Shown: positions 44,932 through 57,027, counted from the first letter of the stretch. The stretch is DNA of 64,000 nt from Pseudonocardia asaccharolytica DSM 44247 = NBRC 16224 (GCF_000423625.1 NZ_AUII01000022.1:1-64000), one strand, 5' to 3'. Notes: generated by a model from the letters alone, not told the origin. Translations and numbers: made by a program.

Positions 44932-45246
44932 GTGCCCCACCAGCTCACCGCGCTCTACAACCGTCCCGAGGACCCGGCCGCGTTCGACCGGTACTACGAC
45001 GAGGTGCACACCCCGCTGGCCGCGAAGCTGCCCGGGCTGCGCAGCTTCCTGGTCAACCGCCCCGGGCCCGACGCGGACGGCAACCCGCCGCCCTACCACC
45101 TCATCGCCGTCCTCACCTTCGACTCGGCGGAGGCATTCGGGGCCGCGCTGAACGGGCCGGAGGGCAAGGCCGCCGTCGCGGATCTGCCGAATTTCGCGGG
45201 AGCCGGGGTGACCATCCTCAACGGGCCCGCCGAGGCGGTCGTCTGA
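44932..45246 (+). CDS. EthD-domain protein
   Basis: A 104-aa ferredoxin-like (dimeric alpha-beta barrel) protein of the EthD family, with LTALYNRPEDPAAFDRYY, EVHTPLAAKLPGLRSF and VLTFDSAEAFGAAL. EthD proteins accompany oxidative degradation pathways; their catalytic role is mostly unknown. GTG 44932 has a good ribosome site GGAGGT 5 bases upstream. Divergent from the cimA leader and convergent with the CoA ligase gene. Confidence 0.85.
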   Translation: MPHQLTALYNRPEDPAAFDRYYDEVHTPLAAKLPGLRSFLVNRPGPDADGNPPPYHLIAVLTFDSAEAFGAALNGPEGKAAVADLPNFAGAGVTILNGPAEAVV

Positions 45247-45270
45247 CGGATCGGTCGAGGACCGGCGCGA

Positions 45271-46803
45271 TCAGGCGGGCGCAGCCACCGCATGGCGCAG
45301 TGCGCGCCGCAGGATCTTGCCCGCCGGCGACCGCGGGACCACGTCGACGATGCGCACCTCGGCGATCCGCTTGTAGCCGGCCACCCGCTCGGCGACAAAC
45401 GCCGCCACCGCGTCCGGATCGAGTTCGCCGCGGGGCGCCACGAACGCGACCGGCACCTCCCCGCGATCCGGGTCGGGCCTGCCGAGGACCGCCGCGTCGG
45501 CGACCGCGGGGTGCGTCACGAGCAGCGCCTCCAGCTCGGCGGGCGGCACCTGGAACCCGCCGACCTTGATCAGCTCCTTGACCCGGTCGAGGATGACGAT
45601 CTCGCCGGTCGCCGACAGCGTGGCGAGGTCGCCGGTCCGCAGCCAGCCGTCGGCGTCGATCATTTCGGCGGTCGCCGCCTCGTCGCGCAGATAACCGGCC
45701 ATCACCTGCGGGCCGCGCACCCACAGCTCGCCGACCTCGGCCGCCTCGGCCCCACTGTGCGGGTCGACCAGCCGGATCTCGGTGCCCGGCACCGGTTCGC
45801 CGACGCTGCCGTCGGCGTGCGGGGCGGCCGGGTCGCGCCGGCCCATCGCGATCAGGGTGCTGGTCTCGGTCATCCCGTAGGCCTGCACCACCCGCCTGCC
45901 GAGCCGAGCGGCGCAGTCGCGTTGCACCGCGGCGGGCAGCGGCGCCGATCCGGATACGACGAGCTCCAGCGACGAGAGGTCGTAGCGATCGACGGCCGGA
46001 TGGCGGGCCAGCGCGAGCACGATCGGCGGCGCCGCGGGCAGGATCGTCCCCCGGTGCTCCTGGATCAGGGCCAGGCACTCCTCGAGGTCGAACCGCGGCT
46101 GGGTCACCACCGTCGCCCCGCCGTGCAGCGCCAGGAAGATCCCGGAGAAGCTCCCCGCGGCGTGGAAGTACGGGAGCGCGGCGAGCACGACGTCGTGCGG
46201 GGTGGCGGCCGTCCAGGCCTCGCCCTGAAGCACGTTCGCGACGATGTTGCGGTGGGTCAGGCGCACCCCCTTGGGCAGCCCGGTGGTGCCCGACGAGTAC
46301 GGCAGCAGCGCGGTGTCGGCAGGCGAGATCGCGACGGGCCGGAGCGGCGCGGTCTCGGCGAGCAGCGCCGCGAACGGGATGGTGCCCGGTGCCTCCCCAC
46401 CGGCGAGCACGATCCGGGCGTCGCCCGCGGCCTCCCGGGCGCGGTCGAGGAACGGCGGCACCGTGAGGACGAAGCGCGCGCCCGAGTCGGTGAGCTGCGC
46501 CGCGATCTCGCCGGTGGTCCACAGCGGGTTGATCCCGTTCACCGCGCCGCCCGCGGTCAGCGCGCCGAGCAGCGCGAGCGGCCACTCCGGGACGTTCGGC
46601 GCCAGCACGGCCAGCACGTCCCCCTTCCGGAACCCGCGCGCGGCCAGCCCGGCCGCGATGCGCCCGGCGGCCGGGGCGAGCTCGTCGTAGCGGACCGCGC
46701 GGCCGGTGCGGCCGTCGACGAACGCGGGGCGCCCGCCGTGCCTGGCGGACCCGGCGAGCAGGAACGTCGGCAGGTCGAGCTCGGGGATGGGCTGCATGGT
46801 CAT
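45271..46803 (-). CDS. AMP-dependent acyl/aryl-CoA ligase (4-coumarate-CoA ligase-like)
   Basis: A 510-aa ANL-superfamily enzyme that activates a carboxylic acid as adenylate and transfers it to CoA. Blocks visible: LLPYSSGTTGLPKGVRLTHRN (A3), QAYGMTETSTLIAMG (A5), GWLRTGDLATLS (A7), ELIKVGGFQVPPAELE (A8) and PRSPAGKILRR with the catalytic Lys (A10). ATG 46803 has GAGGAGG 5 bases upstream. Substrate unknown; similarity to 4-coumarate ligases suggests an aryl or medium-chain acid. It is divergent from a LuxR-type regulator that may control it. Confidence 0.9.
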   Translation of the reverse strand: MTMQPIPELDLPTFLLAGSARHGGRPAFVDGRTGRAVRYDELAPAAGRIAAGLAARGFRKGDVLAVLAPNVPEWPLALLGALTAGGAVNGINPLWTTGEIAAQLTDSGARFVLTVPPFLDRAREAAGDARIVLAGGEAPGTIPFAALLAETAPLRPVAISPADTALLPYSSGTTGLPKGVRLTHRNIVANVLQGEAWTAATPHDVVLAALPYFHAAGSFSGIFLALHGGATVVTQPRFDLEECLALIQEHRGTILPAAPPIVLALARHPAVDRYDLSSLELVVSGSAPLPAAVQRDCAARLGRRVVQAYGMTETSTLIAMGRRDPAAPHADGSVGEPVPGTEIRLVDPHSGAEAAEVGELWVRGPQVMAGYLRDEAATAEMIDADGWLRTGDLATLSATGEIVILDRVKELIKVGGFQVPPAELEALLVTHPAVADAAVLGRPDPDRGEVPVAFVAPRGELDPDAVAAFVAERVAGYKRIAEVRIVDVVPRSPAGKILRRALRHAVAAPA

Positions 46804-46888
46804 CGCGACCTCCTCGGTGGCTGGGCCACCAGCCAATTCCTGGACGCACCCGCCGCGCGCCGGGGATACTCCCTAGGTTTTGGAGCCG

Positions 46889-49699
46889 ATGACCCGAAGC
46901 GTCGCCACCGAGCACCCGCTCCTCGAGCGAGACGCCGAGCTGCGCGCCCTCGACGCCGTGATCGCCGCGGCCATGGCCGGTCGCGGGGGTGCGCTGCTGG
47001 TGGAGGGCGCCGCGGGGATCGGCAAGACCCGGCTGCTGGACCTCGCCGCGGCGAGGGCGGCCGAGCATGGGATGCGCGTGCTGACGGCGCGGGCCGGGCC
47101 GCTGGAGCGCGACTTCGCGTTCGGGGTCGTGCGGATGCTGCTCGAACCGGCGCTGTCCCGGTCGGACCCCGACCGGCGGGCCCGGCTGCTCGAAGGTGCC
47201 GCGCGCTGGGCCGCGCCGGTGCTCGACGGCCCGACGGCGGGGGTTTCCACCGATACCGCGGCGACGTTGCACGGCCTGCACTGGCTGGTCGCCGCGCTGG
47301 CCGAGGAGCGGCCGCTGCTACTGGCGGCCGATGACCTGCACTGGGCCGACGCGGCGTCGCTGCGGGCGCTGGCCTACCTGTTGCGCCGCGCCGCCGCGCT
47401 GCCGCTGCTGCTCGCGCTCGCCACCCGCCCGGCCGAGCCCGGCGCCGGATCCGACCTGCTGCAAGAGCTGGCGGCCGACCCGCTGACCACCACGCTGCAT
47501 CCCGGCCCACTCAGCCTCGCCGCCACCGAGCAGCTGGTCCGCACCGTGCTCGGCGAGCCCGAACCCGCCTTCACCGAGGTCTGCCACGACGTCGCCGCGG
47601 GCAACCCGCTGCTGCTCGGCGCGCTGCTGCGGTCGCTGCATGCGGCGGGCGTCGCACCCGTCGAGGCCACGACCGCAGCGGTCCGCGACCGGGCGCCCGC
47701 CATCGTCGCGACGTTCGTGCTGCCGCGGCTGCGGCATCTGCCGCCGCCCGCCGCGGCGGCCGCCCGCGCGCTCGCGCTGCTCGGTCCCGGCGCGACCCTG
47801 CGGCACGTCGCCGCCGTGGCCCGGCTGCACCCGGACCACGCCGCCACCGCGGTCGACCAGCTCACCGCGGTCGAGCTGCTGGTCGCCGATCCCCCGCTGC
47901 GGTTTGCCCATCCGCTGCTCGCCCAGGCTGTCGTCGAGCACATGCCGGCCGGGGAACGGCACGCCGCCCACCGCGCCGCCGCCCGGGAGCTGGCTGCCGA
48001 CGCCGCGCCGCCCGAGGCCGTCGCCGCGCACGTGATGCTCGTCGAGCCGCTGCGTGACGACTGGGTCGTGGAGCGGCTGCGCGCAGCCGCGGACGCCGCG
48101 CTGGGCAAGGGCGCCCCGCAGGCGGCCGTCAGCTATCTGGAACGGGCGCTGGCCGAGCCGCCGTCCCCGCGGCTGCGCGCCGAGGTGCTCTTCGAGCTGG
48201 GCTCGGCCCAGACCCACCTCGGCCCGGCCCAGGGACTGTCCCGGCTCGAGGAGGCCCTCGCGCTCACCGCCGAGCCGGACACGCGCGCCCGGGTGGCGCT
48301 GCGGCTGGCCCGCGGGCTGGAGACGGCCTGGGAGCTGCCGCGGGCGCTGGCGGTGCTGCAGCGGGCGGTGACCGAGGCCGACGCCGAGCCCGGCGTGGAC
48401 CCCGGGTTGCGGTTGCTGTTGGAGGCCGAGTTCGTCGGACTTGCCCGCTCCCGCCCGGAGACGCGCGCCGCGGCGCTCGACCGGCTACGCCTGCTGGCCC
48501 CGCGGGCCCGGCCGGACTCCACCGCGGGCTGCATCCTGCTCGCGGTGTCGGCCATGGAGACGTTGCAGCGGCCGGGCCGCTCCGCCGAGGCGGTCGCGCA
48601 GGCCGAGCGGGCGCTGGCCGGCCTCGGCCGGATCGAGGCCGGCCCCTTCACCACCGGCGTGCTCTACCTGGCTGCCCCGGTGCTCGCGGCGGCCGGGGAG
48701 CTCGACGCGGCGTTCCGGGTGGCCGACGCCGCGGTCGCCGACGCCCGGGAGCGGGTCGCGCACATCGAGCTGGGTGCCGCGCTCGCCTCGCGGGCGGACA
48801 TGGGCTTCCGCCGCGGTGCGCTGCTCGACGCCGAGGCCGACGCCCGGCTGGCCCAGGACATGATCTGCGAGTTCGGCGTCGTCTACCCCCGGCCGCTGGT
48901 GCTGGGCTTCCTGCTTCCCGTCCTGGTCGCGCGCGGACAGCTGGCGACGGCCGAGCAGGAACTGTGCGCGCTCGAGGCCGGCCGCAACCACGTCCATCTG
49001 CTCCTCGGGGCCGGCAGGCTGCGGATGGCGCAGGACCGCCCCGCCGAGGCGCTCGAGCACCTGCTCGCGGCCGGGCGCAGACTGGCCACGCGCGACTGGA
49101 CGCATCCAGGGCTCATCCCGTGGGAGACCGACGCCGCGCTCGCCTACCACCGGCTGGGCCGCCTCGAGCAGGCCCGCGAGCTCGCCGACAGCGCGCTGGC
49201 CGCTGCCCGCCGCTACGCCGCACCCGTCGCGACGGGCGTCGCCCTGCGCACCGCGGGGCTGGTCGACGGCAGTCTCGACGCGCTGCGCGAGGCCGTCGAC
49301 GTCCTCGCGGGCACCGCGGCGCGGCTCGAGCACGCACACGCCCTCGTCGAGTTCGGGGCCGCGCTGCGCCGGTCCGGCCATCGGGCCGATGCGCGGGAGC
49401 CGCTGCGCGCCGGGCTCGATATCGCGCACCGCTGCGCGGCGACCGTCCTCTCCGCCCGGGCGACCGAGGAGCTGCTCGCGGCGGGGGCGCGCCCGCGCCG
49501 CCCGCACCGCACCGGAGTGGAGGCGCTGTCCCCCAGCGAACGGCGGGTGGCGCGGCTGGCCGCCGATGGTCTGAGCAACCGGGAGATCGCGCAGGCGCTG
49601 TTCGTCACCGCGAAGACCGTCGAGGTTCACCTTTCGGCCTGCTATCGCAAGCTCGGCATCGCTTCGCGGGGAGAGTTGGGCTGCACTATGGCTCCATAA
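46889..49699 (+). CDS. LuxR-family transcriptional regulator with AAA ATPase domain (LAL type)
   Basis: A 936-aa regulator. Walker A is in VEGAAGIGKTRLL (residues 38-50) and Walker B in LLLAADDLHWADAASL. The central 500 residues are alpha-helical TPR-like repeats, and the last 60 residues are the LuxR/GerE helix-turn-helix (LSPSERRVARLAADGLSNRE, then TVEVHLSACYRKLGI). Such MalT-like proteins activate target genes on binding an inducer and ATP. The target may be the divergent CoA ligase gene 85 bp away. The C-terminus GELGCTMAP is encoded in a repeat that recurs 42 bp downstream. Confidence 0.9.
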   Translation: MTRSVATEHPLLERDAELRALDAVIAAAMAGRGGALLVEGAAGIGKTRLLDLAAARAAEHGMRVLTARAGPLERDFAFGVVRMLLEPALSRSDPDRRARLLEGAARWAAPVLDGPTAGVSTDTAATLHGLHWLVAALAEERPLLLAADDLHWADAASLRALAYLLRRAAALPLLLALATRPAEPGAGSDLLQELAADPLTTTLHPGPLSLAATEQLVRTVLGEPEPAFTEVCHDVAAGNPLLLGALLRSLHAAGVAPVEATTAAVRDRAPAIVATFVLPRLRHLPPPAAAAARALALLGPGATLRHVAAVARLHPDHAATAVDQLTAVELLVADPPLRFAHPLLAQAVVEHMPAGERHAAHRAAARELAADAAPPEAVAAHVMLVEPLRDDWVVERLRAAADAALGKGAPQAAVSYLERALAEPPSPRLRAEVLFELGSAQTHLGPAQGLSRLEEALALTAEPDTRARVALRLARGLETAWELPRALAVLQRAVTEADAEPGVDPGLRLLLEAEFVGLARSRPETRAAALDRLRLLAPRARPDSTAGCILLAVSAMETLQRPGRSAEAVAQAERALAGLGRIEAGPFTTGVLYLAAPVLAAAGELDAAFRVADAAVADARERVAHIELGAALASRADMGFRRGALLDAEADARLAQDMICEFGVVYPRPLVLGFLLPVLVARGQLATAEQELCALEAGRNHVHLLLGAGRLRMAQDRPAEALEHLLAAGRRLATRDWTHPGLIPWETDAALAYHRLGRLEQARELADSALAAARRYAAPVATGVALRTAGLVDGSLDALREAVDVLAGTAARLEHAHALVEFGAALRRSGHRADAREPLRAGLDIAHRCAATVLSARATEELLAAGARPRRPHRTGVEALSPSERRVARLAADGLSNREIAQALFVTAKTVEVHLSACYRKLGIASRGELGCTMAP

Positions 49700-49746
49700 T
49701 GCGGCTGGGCCCACTCCCGGGAACGCGTCATGACTCCATAATGCGG
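49688..49746. repeat. Direct repeat at the 3' end of the LuxR-type gene
   Basis: atggctccataatgcgg (49688-49704) and atgactccataatgcgg (49730-49746) differ at one base and flank a short spacer ending in ggaacgcgtc. The first copy encodes the final residues and the TAA stop of the regulator. Purpose unknown. Confidence 0.8.
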
Positions 49747-49765
49747 CGTAGGGCGGCTGGGGCGG

Positions 49766-50806
49766 TCAGTTCGTCGGGGTCGCCTGCCGGCTCACCAGCG
49801 CCGCGAGCCGGTCCCCGATCGAGCGGGTGTGCCCGGTGACGCCGTGATCGCGGGTGGCCAGGTCGAACGCCACCGCGGCCTCGATCCGGCGCGCGGCCTC
49901 GGCGTTGCCGAGGTGGTCGAGCAGCAGCGCAACCGACAGCACCGCCGCCGTCGGGTCGGCGATGCCCTGCCCTGCGATGTCCGGGGCGCTGCCGTGCACC
50001 GGCTCGAACATGCTCGGGTTGCGCCCGCTGACATCGAGGTTTCCGCTGGCGGCAAGCCCGATACCACCGGTGACGGCGGCGGCGAGGTCGGTGAGGATGT
50101 CGCCGAACAGGTTGTCGGTGACGATCACGTCGTAGCGGCCGGGGTCGGTGACCATGTGGATGGTCGCGGCATCGACGTGCTGGTAGGCGACGGAGACCTC
50201 AGGGTGTTCCAGTGAGACCTCCTCGACGATCCGGGACCACAGCGCCCCGGCGAAGGTCAGCACGTTGGTCTTGTGCACCAGGGTCAGATGCTTGCGCGGG
50301 CGCCGCTGGGCGCGGGCGAACGCGTCGCGCACCACGCGCTCGACGCCGAACGCGGTGTTCGTGCTGACCTCGGTGGCGATCTCGTGCGGGGTGTCCTTGC
50401 GCAGCAGGCCGCCCGTGCCGACGTACGGGCCCTCGGTGCCTTCCCGCACCACCACCATGTCGATCTCGGGATTGCCGGACAGCGGGCTGCGCACTCCCGG
50501 GTAGAGCCGCGCGGGGCGCAGGTTCACGTGGTGGTCGAGCTCGAAACGCAGCCGTAGCAGCAGCCCGCGCTCCAGGATGCCGCTGGGCACCGACGGGTCA
50601 CCGACCGCGCCGAGCAGGATCGCGTCGTGCCCGGCGAGCTCGGTGAGCACCGACTCCGGCAGCAGCTCGCCGGTGGAATGCCAGCGTGCGGCACCGAGGT
50701 CGTAGGTTGTCGTCTGCACGCCCGCGGCAACCTCGGCGAGCACCTTCAGTGCCTCGTCGATGACCTCCGGCCCGATGCCGTCGCCGGGAATGACCGCAAG
50801 GCGCAT
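49766..50806 (-). CDS. leuB: 3-isopropylmalate dehydrogenase
   Basis: A 346-aa NAD-dependent oxidative decarboxylase giving 2-ketoisocaproate, the third step of leucine synthesis. It begins [27 protein letters not shown], the metal-binding [20 protein letters not shown] and [21 protein letters not shown] identify the family. Of two ATGs, 50806 is preferred as AGAGGA lies 9 bases upstream (50824 would add 6 residues). Upstream is a decayed gene fragment and then serA, matching the mycobacterial leuB-serA order. Confidence 0.95.
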   Translation of the reverse strand: MRLAVIPGDGIGPEVIDEALKVLAEVAAGVQTTTYDLGAARWHSTGELLPESVLTELAGHDAILLGAVGDPSVPSGILERGLLLRLRFELDHHVNLRPARLYPGVRSPLSGNPEIDMVVVREGTEGPYVGTGGLLRKDTPHEIATEVSTNTAFGVERVVRDAFARAQRRPRKHLTLVHKTNVLTFAGALWSRIVEEVSLEHPEVSVAYQHVDAATIHMVTDPGRYDVIVTDNLFGDILTDLAAAVTGGIGLAASGNLDVSGRNPSMFEPVHGSAPDIAGQGIADPTAAVLSVALLLDHLGNAEAARRIEAAVAFDLATRDHGVTGHTRSIGDRLAALVSRQATPTN

Positions 50807-51039
50807 GTGTGGGAGTCCTCTCATGATGTGGCGTCGCCGCACCGTACCGGCTGCGCCGCCGCCGCGTTGTCGTCGTCCACCCCTTCGGGGCCACCCGGGG
50901 TGGTGAAAGGGGCCCGCGGGGCTGTCGTGGCCCGTCACCTCGGTCGCGACACGCCCCGAGCGGGTTGATTCTGCGCCTGTCCCCTGCGGCGGCGGGTTCG
51001 GGGGTGGTCCGACTCGGAGCATCGACGACGACCGCCCTG

Positions 51040-51431
51040 CGGGCGGGCCGTAGTCGCGAACACCGACATCTGGAACCGCAGCGGAGCCGACCTCGCCGCC
51101 GGATCGATCCCGAGCGCGGCCAGCCGCACCGGCAGCACCCAGACGTCGGTGTCGAAGACGTTCGTGTCGGTATCGGCGCCGAACCCGCCGACGGGCTGGG
51201 CCTCGATCTCGGCGAACCCGCCCGGCACCGGCCGGTGCAGGTCGTGGGTCCGGACGAGGAGCACATCGGTGTCGGGGGCTTGGTCGCCACCGTCAGGGAG
51301 TCGGGACGGCCGTCGCCGTCCACGTCGATCTCGACGCTCGGCTGGGTGACGCTGCCGATATCGGGCAGGTCGGCCCAGGGCGCGATGGCGAACCCGAGCA
51401 GCGCGTCAGCGGGCCGTCCGGCCGCCCGCAC
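51040..51431 (-). pseudogene. Decayed fragment resembling a subtilase C-terminal domain
   Basis: Two overlapping frames together read like one protein: [19 protein letters not shown] in the first, then [40 protein letters not shown] and LRFQMSVFA in the other. The frame changes near 51273-51285, where a single lost base would restore a continuous match. The D-DGDG-PD and D-TNVFDT-VLPV-LAALGI pattern resembles C-terminal regions of some actinobacterial S8 peptidases. No N-terminal catalytic domain is present before serA. Family assignment is from memory and uncertain; the frameshift is visible. Confidence 0.5.
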
Positions 51432-51576
51432 GGCCGCCGACCATCAGCGCCGCGGCGAGGCACACGAGCATGCCCGCCACCCGGCCACCCCCACCGAGCC
51501 GGCCCGCCCGGCCTCGTCCGGGGCAGGCGCGGGGGCACCGCCGCCCACCTGATCGAGCGAGGTGCCCGCCCCCGGG

Positions 51577-53187
51577 TCAGTCGAAGGAGATCAACCGGGT
51601 GGTCTTGGCGCTCACCGAGGCGCCGATCGGCTCCAGGACCACCGGGTTCACCGGGCGGTCGACGCGCAGCAGCATGATCGCGTCGCGGCCGTCGGTGGTC
51701 TGGCTGATCTGCGCGGCCTCGATGTTCACCGCGGCCTCGCCGAGCAGCGAGCCGACCCGGCCCATCACGCCGGGACGGTCGGCGTACTCGAGCAGGATGA
51801 CCTCGCCCTCGGCCCGCAGGTCGAAGTGGCGGCCATTGACCTCGACCAGCTTCTCGACCTGGGCGCGGCCGGTCAGCGTGCCCGACACCGTGATCGACTC
51901 ACCGTCGGGCATCGCGCCCCGCAGCTGCACGACGCTGCGGTGGGTCTCGCTCTCCGGGGTCGTGGTGAGCTCAACGCCGACCCCGCGCTCCGCGGCGAGG
52001 TTGGGCACGTTGACGAACGTGACCTGGTCCTCGACGACGTTGGTGAACACCCCACGCAGCGCGGCCAGGGACAGCACCGAGACATCCTCGGCGGCCAACT
52101 CACCCGCGACATCGACGGCCACCGAGCTCGGCAGCCTGCCCGCGACCGCGTACAGCACGGTGCCCAGCTTCTGCACCAGCGGCAGCCAGGGCCGGACCTC
52201 CTCCCCGACCACGCCGTCGACCTGCACGTTCACGGCGTCCGGGACGAAGTCGCCGGCCAGGGCCAGCTTCACCGAGCGCGCGACATCGGTGCCCGCGCGG
52301 TCCTGGGCCTCGTCGGTCGAGGCGCCCAGGTGCGGGGTGACGACGACGTTCTCCAGCTCGAACAGCGGGCTGGAGGTGGTGGGTTCCTTGAGGTACACGT
52401 CGATGCCCGCGCCGCCGACGTGCCCGCTGCGGACCGCCTCGGCCAGCGCCTCCTCGTCGATCAGCCCCCCGCGGGCGGCGTTGACGATCAGCACGCCGGG
52501 CTTGGTGATCGCGAGCTGGTCCTTGCCGATCAGCCCCAGCGTCTCCGGGGTCTTCGGCAGGTGGATGGAGATCACGTCGGCGCGCCGGAGCAGGGCCTCC
52601 AGCTCGACCAGCTCGATGCCGAGCTGGGCCGCGCGGGCCGGCGCGACATAGGGGTCGTAGGCGATCAGCTCGACGCCGAACACCGCGAGCCGCTGCGCCA
52701 CCAGTTGACCGATCTTGCCGAGACCCACCACCCCGACGGTCTTGCCGTTCAGCTCGACACCGGTGTAGAAACTGCGCTTCCACTGCCCTTGGCGCAGGCT
52801 CGCATCGGCGGCCGGGACGTGCCGGGCCACCGCGAGCAGCAGCGCGACGGCGTGCTCGGCGGCCGAGACGATATTCGAGGTCGGGGCGTTGACGACCATC
52901 ACGCCACGGGCGGTTGCGGCCGCGACGTCGACGTTGTCGAGCCCGACGCCCGCGCGCGCAACGACCTTGAGCCGGGTGGCGGCGGCGAGCGCCTCCGCAT
53001 CGACCTTGGTGGCGGAGCGGACCAGCAGGGCGTCGGCATCGGCGACGGCCGCGAGCAGCGCCGGGCGGTCGGTTCCATCGACGTGCCGGATCTCGACATC
53101 GTCACCGAGCATCGCGACGGCGGACGGCGCCAGTTTCTCGGCGAGCAGGACGACGGGGCGGGTGTGGTCGGTTGCAGGGGTGCTCAC
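51577..53187 (-). CDS. serA: D-3-phosphoglycerate dehydrogenase
   Basis: A 536-aa NAD-dependent enzyme starting serine synthesis. Substrate and NAD domains are at residues 1-315 (RAGVGLDNVDVAAATARGV; NGKTVGVVGLGKIGQLVAQRL; PHLGASTDEAQDRAG). These are followed by an intervening ASB domain (about 316-455) and a C-terminal ACT domain (VILLEYADRPGVMGRVGSLLGE) that binds serine for feedback inhibition. This long form is the actinobacterial type. GTG 53187 has only a weak ribosome site. It lies between ilvC and leuB, all on the minus strand. Confidence 0.95.
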   Translation of the reverse strand: MSTPATDHTRPVVLLAEKLAPSAVAMLGDDVEIRHVDGTDRPALLAAVADADALLVRSATKVDAEALAAATRLKVVARAGVGLDNVDVAAATARGVMVVNAPTSNIVSAAEHAVALLLAVARHVPAADASLRQGQWKRSFYTGVELNGKTVGVVGLGKIGQLVAQRLAVFGVELIAYDPYVAPARAAQLGIELVELEALLRRADVISIHLPKTPETLGLIGKDQLAITKPGVLIVNAARGGLIDEEALAEAVRSGHVGGAGIDVYLKEPTTSSPLFELENVVVTPHLGASTDEAQDRAGTDVARSVKLALAGDFVPDAVNVQVDGVVGEEVRPWLPLVQKLGTVLYAVAGRLPSSVAVDVAGELAAEDVSVLSLAALRGVFTNVVEDQVTFVNVPNLAAERGVGVELTTTPESETHRSVVQLRGAMPDGESITVSGTLTGRAQVEKLVEVNGRHFDLRAEGEVILLEYADRPGVMGRVGSLLGEAAVNIEAAQISQTTDGRDAIMLLRVDRPVNPVVLEPIGASVSAKTTRLISFD

Positions 53188-53511
53188 GGTGCTGCAGTGC
53201 TCCCGGATCGGGTTGGCGCGGTGGTGGCCTCGGATGTCGTGCCGGACGCACCGATGGTAGTTGCGCAGACCGACGGCACGTGCAGCGGCGTGCGCAGCGC
53301 AACAGTGTGATCATCGGCGCCGCCGCCGCGGCCCGAAACGACCATGTGCTCGCGGCACTTCCGCGACTTCAGGGCCCTACGAGGCGTTCGAGCGGCTGCT
53401 GTCCGGCGAGGAGCTGTAGCGTCCCGTGGAACGCACGAGCGGCACGTCCGCGCAACCGAGTCGCGTGGACGTGCCGTTCGTTCGGACGGGGTCCGACAGG
53501 GAGGGCGGGGT
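53188..53511. other. Spacer between ilvC and serA with an inverted repeat
   Basis: 324 bp without a credible gene. An imperfect inverted repeat centred near 53458 (ggcacgtcc at 53441-53449, ggacgtgcc at 53467-53475, arms extendable with mismatches) is suitable as a terminator for the ilvBNC transcript, though no U-tract follows. The serA promoter must lie near 53190-53300 but no clear hexamers were recognised. Confidence 0.4.
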
Positions 53512-55083
<1,572 letters not shown>

Positions 55084-55084
<1 letters not shown>

Positions 55085-57027
55085 CAGTCCTCTTCTCCGG
55101 TGTCGGCGGAACCAGCAGGGTCAGCGAGGCCCAGGGGCCCCGTCTGGTCGACCTCGGCGTCCAGCTCGTCGCCGTCGAACAGCGGCCGGATGCCGCGGGC
55201 GGCCATCAGCTCGTTGTTGCCGGTGCCCGCGGCGACCATCGGCCAGACCTGGGCGTCGGCGCCGACCACGAAGTCGATGACGACCGGTTGGTCGTTGATC
55301 TCCATCGCCTTCCGGATGACCCGGTCGACCTCGTCCTTGGACTCCGCGCGCAGCCCCACGCAGCCCATCGCCTCCGCCAGCAGCTTGAAGTCGGGGATGC
55401 GGTGCTTGTGCGTGCCGAGCTCGGTGTTGGAGTACCGCTCCGAGTAGAAGAGGTTCTGCCACTGCCGGACCATGCCGAGATTGCCGTTGTTGATCACAGC
55501 GACCTTGATCGGGATGCCCTCGATCGCGCAGGTGGCAAGCTCCTGGTTGGTCATCTGGAAGCAGCCGTCACCGTCGATCGCCCACACGACGGTGTCGGGC
55601 AGAGCGGCCTTCGCGCCCATCGCCGCGGGCACCGCGTAGCCCATCGTGCCCAGCCCTCCGGAATTCAGCCACGACCGCGGGTTCTCGTAGCCGATGAACT
55701 GCGCCGCCCACATTTGGTGCTGGCCGACGCCCGCCGTGTAGACCGCGTCCGGGCCGACGATCTTGCCGATCCGCTCGATCACGTACTGCGGGGACAGCGA
55801 ACCGTCGTCGGGCCAGTTGTAGCCGAGCGGGAAGGTCTCGCGGTACCCGTCGAGCAGGGCCCACCAGGCCGTGATGTCGGCCGTGCCGGAGGCCTGCTCG
55901 GCGCGGACCGCCTCGATCAGCTCGGTGATGACCTCCTTGCAGTCACCCACGATCGGGATGTCCGCGCGGCGGTTCTTGGAGATCTCGGCCGGGTCGATGT
56001 CCGCATGCACGACCCGGGCGTCCGGCGCGAAGCTGTCCAGCTGCCCCGTCACCCGGTCGTCGAACCGGGCGCCGAGCGTGATCAGCAGGTCCGCCTTCTG
56101 CAACGCGGCGACCGCGGCCACGGTCCCGTGCATCCCGGGCATGCCGACGTGCTGCGGGTGGCTGTCGGGGAACGCGCCGCGCGCCATCAGCGTGGTCACC
56201 ACGGGGATCCCGGTGAGCTCGGCCAGTGTCCTGAGCTCGCCGGACGCCTCCGCCTTGAGCACGCCGCCGCCGACGTAGAGCACGGGACGGGTGGCCGAGG
56301 TGATCATCCTCGCAGCCTCGCGGATCTGCTTGCCGTGCGGCCGGGTCGTCGGCCGGTAGCCGGGCAGCTTCATCTCCGGGGGCCAGCTGAACGTGGTCTG
56401 CGCCTGCAGCGCGTCCTTGGAGATGTCCACCAGCACCGGGCCGGGTCGGCCGGTGGATGCCAGGTGGAACGCCTCGACGATCGCGCGCGGGATCTCCGCC
56501 GCGTCCGTCACCAGCATGTTGTGCTTGGTCACCGGCATGGTGATGCCGGTGATATCGGCCTCTTGGAACGCGTCGGTCCCGATCAGCGGCCCGGCGACCT
56601 GCCCGGTGATCGCGACGATCGGCACCGAGTCCATGTGGGCGTCGGCCAGCGGGGTGATCAGATTCGTCGCCCCGGGACCCGACGTCGCCATGCACACCCC
56701 GACCTTGCCGGTGGCCTGCGCGTAGCCGGTGGCCGCGTGGCCCGCGCCCTGCTCGTGGCGAACCAGCACGTGCCGGACCTTGGTCGAGTCCAGCAGCGGG
56801 TCGTACGCCGGGAGGATCGCGCCGCCCGGAATGCCGAAGACGACCTCGCAGCCGATCTCCTCGAGCGAGCGGACGAGGGACTGCGCGCCGGTCATCGGTT
56901 CGGCGGCCGGGAACGGCCCAGCCGGCGGCGCGCCGGAGACGGTCGGCCCGGGGCGGCCCGGCGGCGGTGCCGGCTTCGGTCCCGGTGGTCCGGGGACCGG
57001 GCCGGAACGGGGCGTGGCGGTGGTCAT
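55084..57027 (-). CDS. ilvB: Acetolactate synthase large (catalytic) subunit
   Basis: A 647-aa thiamine-diphosphate enzyme that makes acetolactate or acetohydroxybutyrate. [15 protein letters not shown] contains the N-terminal loop; the catalytic Glu is in [15 protein letters not shown]. The FAD-associated middle domain has [11 protein letters not shown]. The ThDP motif is in [40 protein letters not shown], quoted here as [12 protein letters not shown] and NNGNLGMV. A Pro/Gly-rich N-terminal extension of about 44 residues precedes the core. It is preceded by a leader peptide and terminator. Confidence 0.96.

Noticed and set aside
53371-53418. Possible plus-strand gene remnant ending PYEAFERLLSGEEL
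   Set aside because: The peptide looks natural but no longer conserved frame, start or ribosome site precedes it; too short to support.
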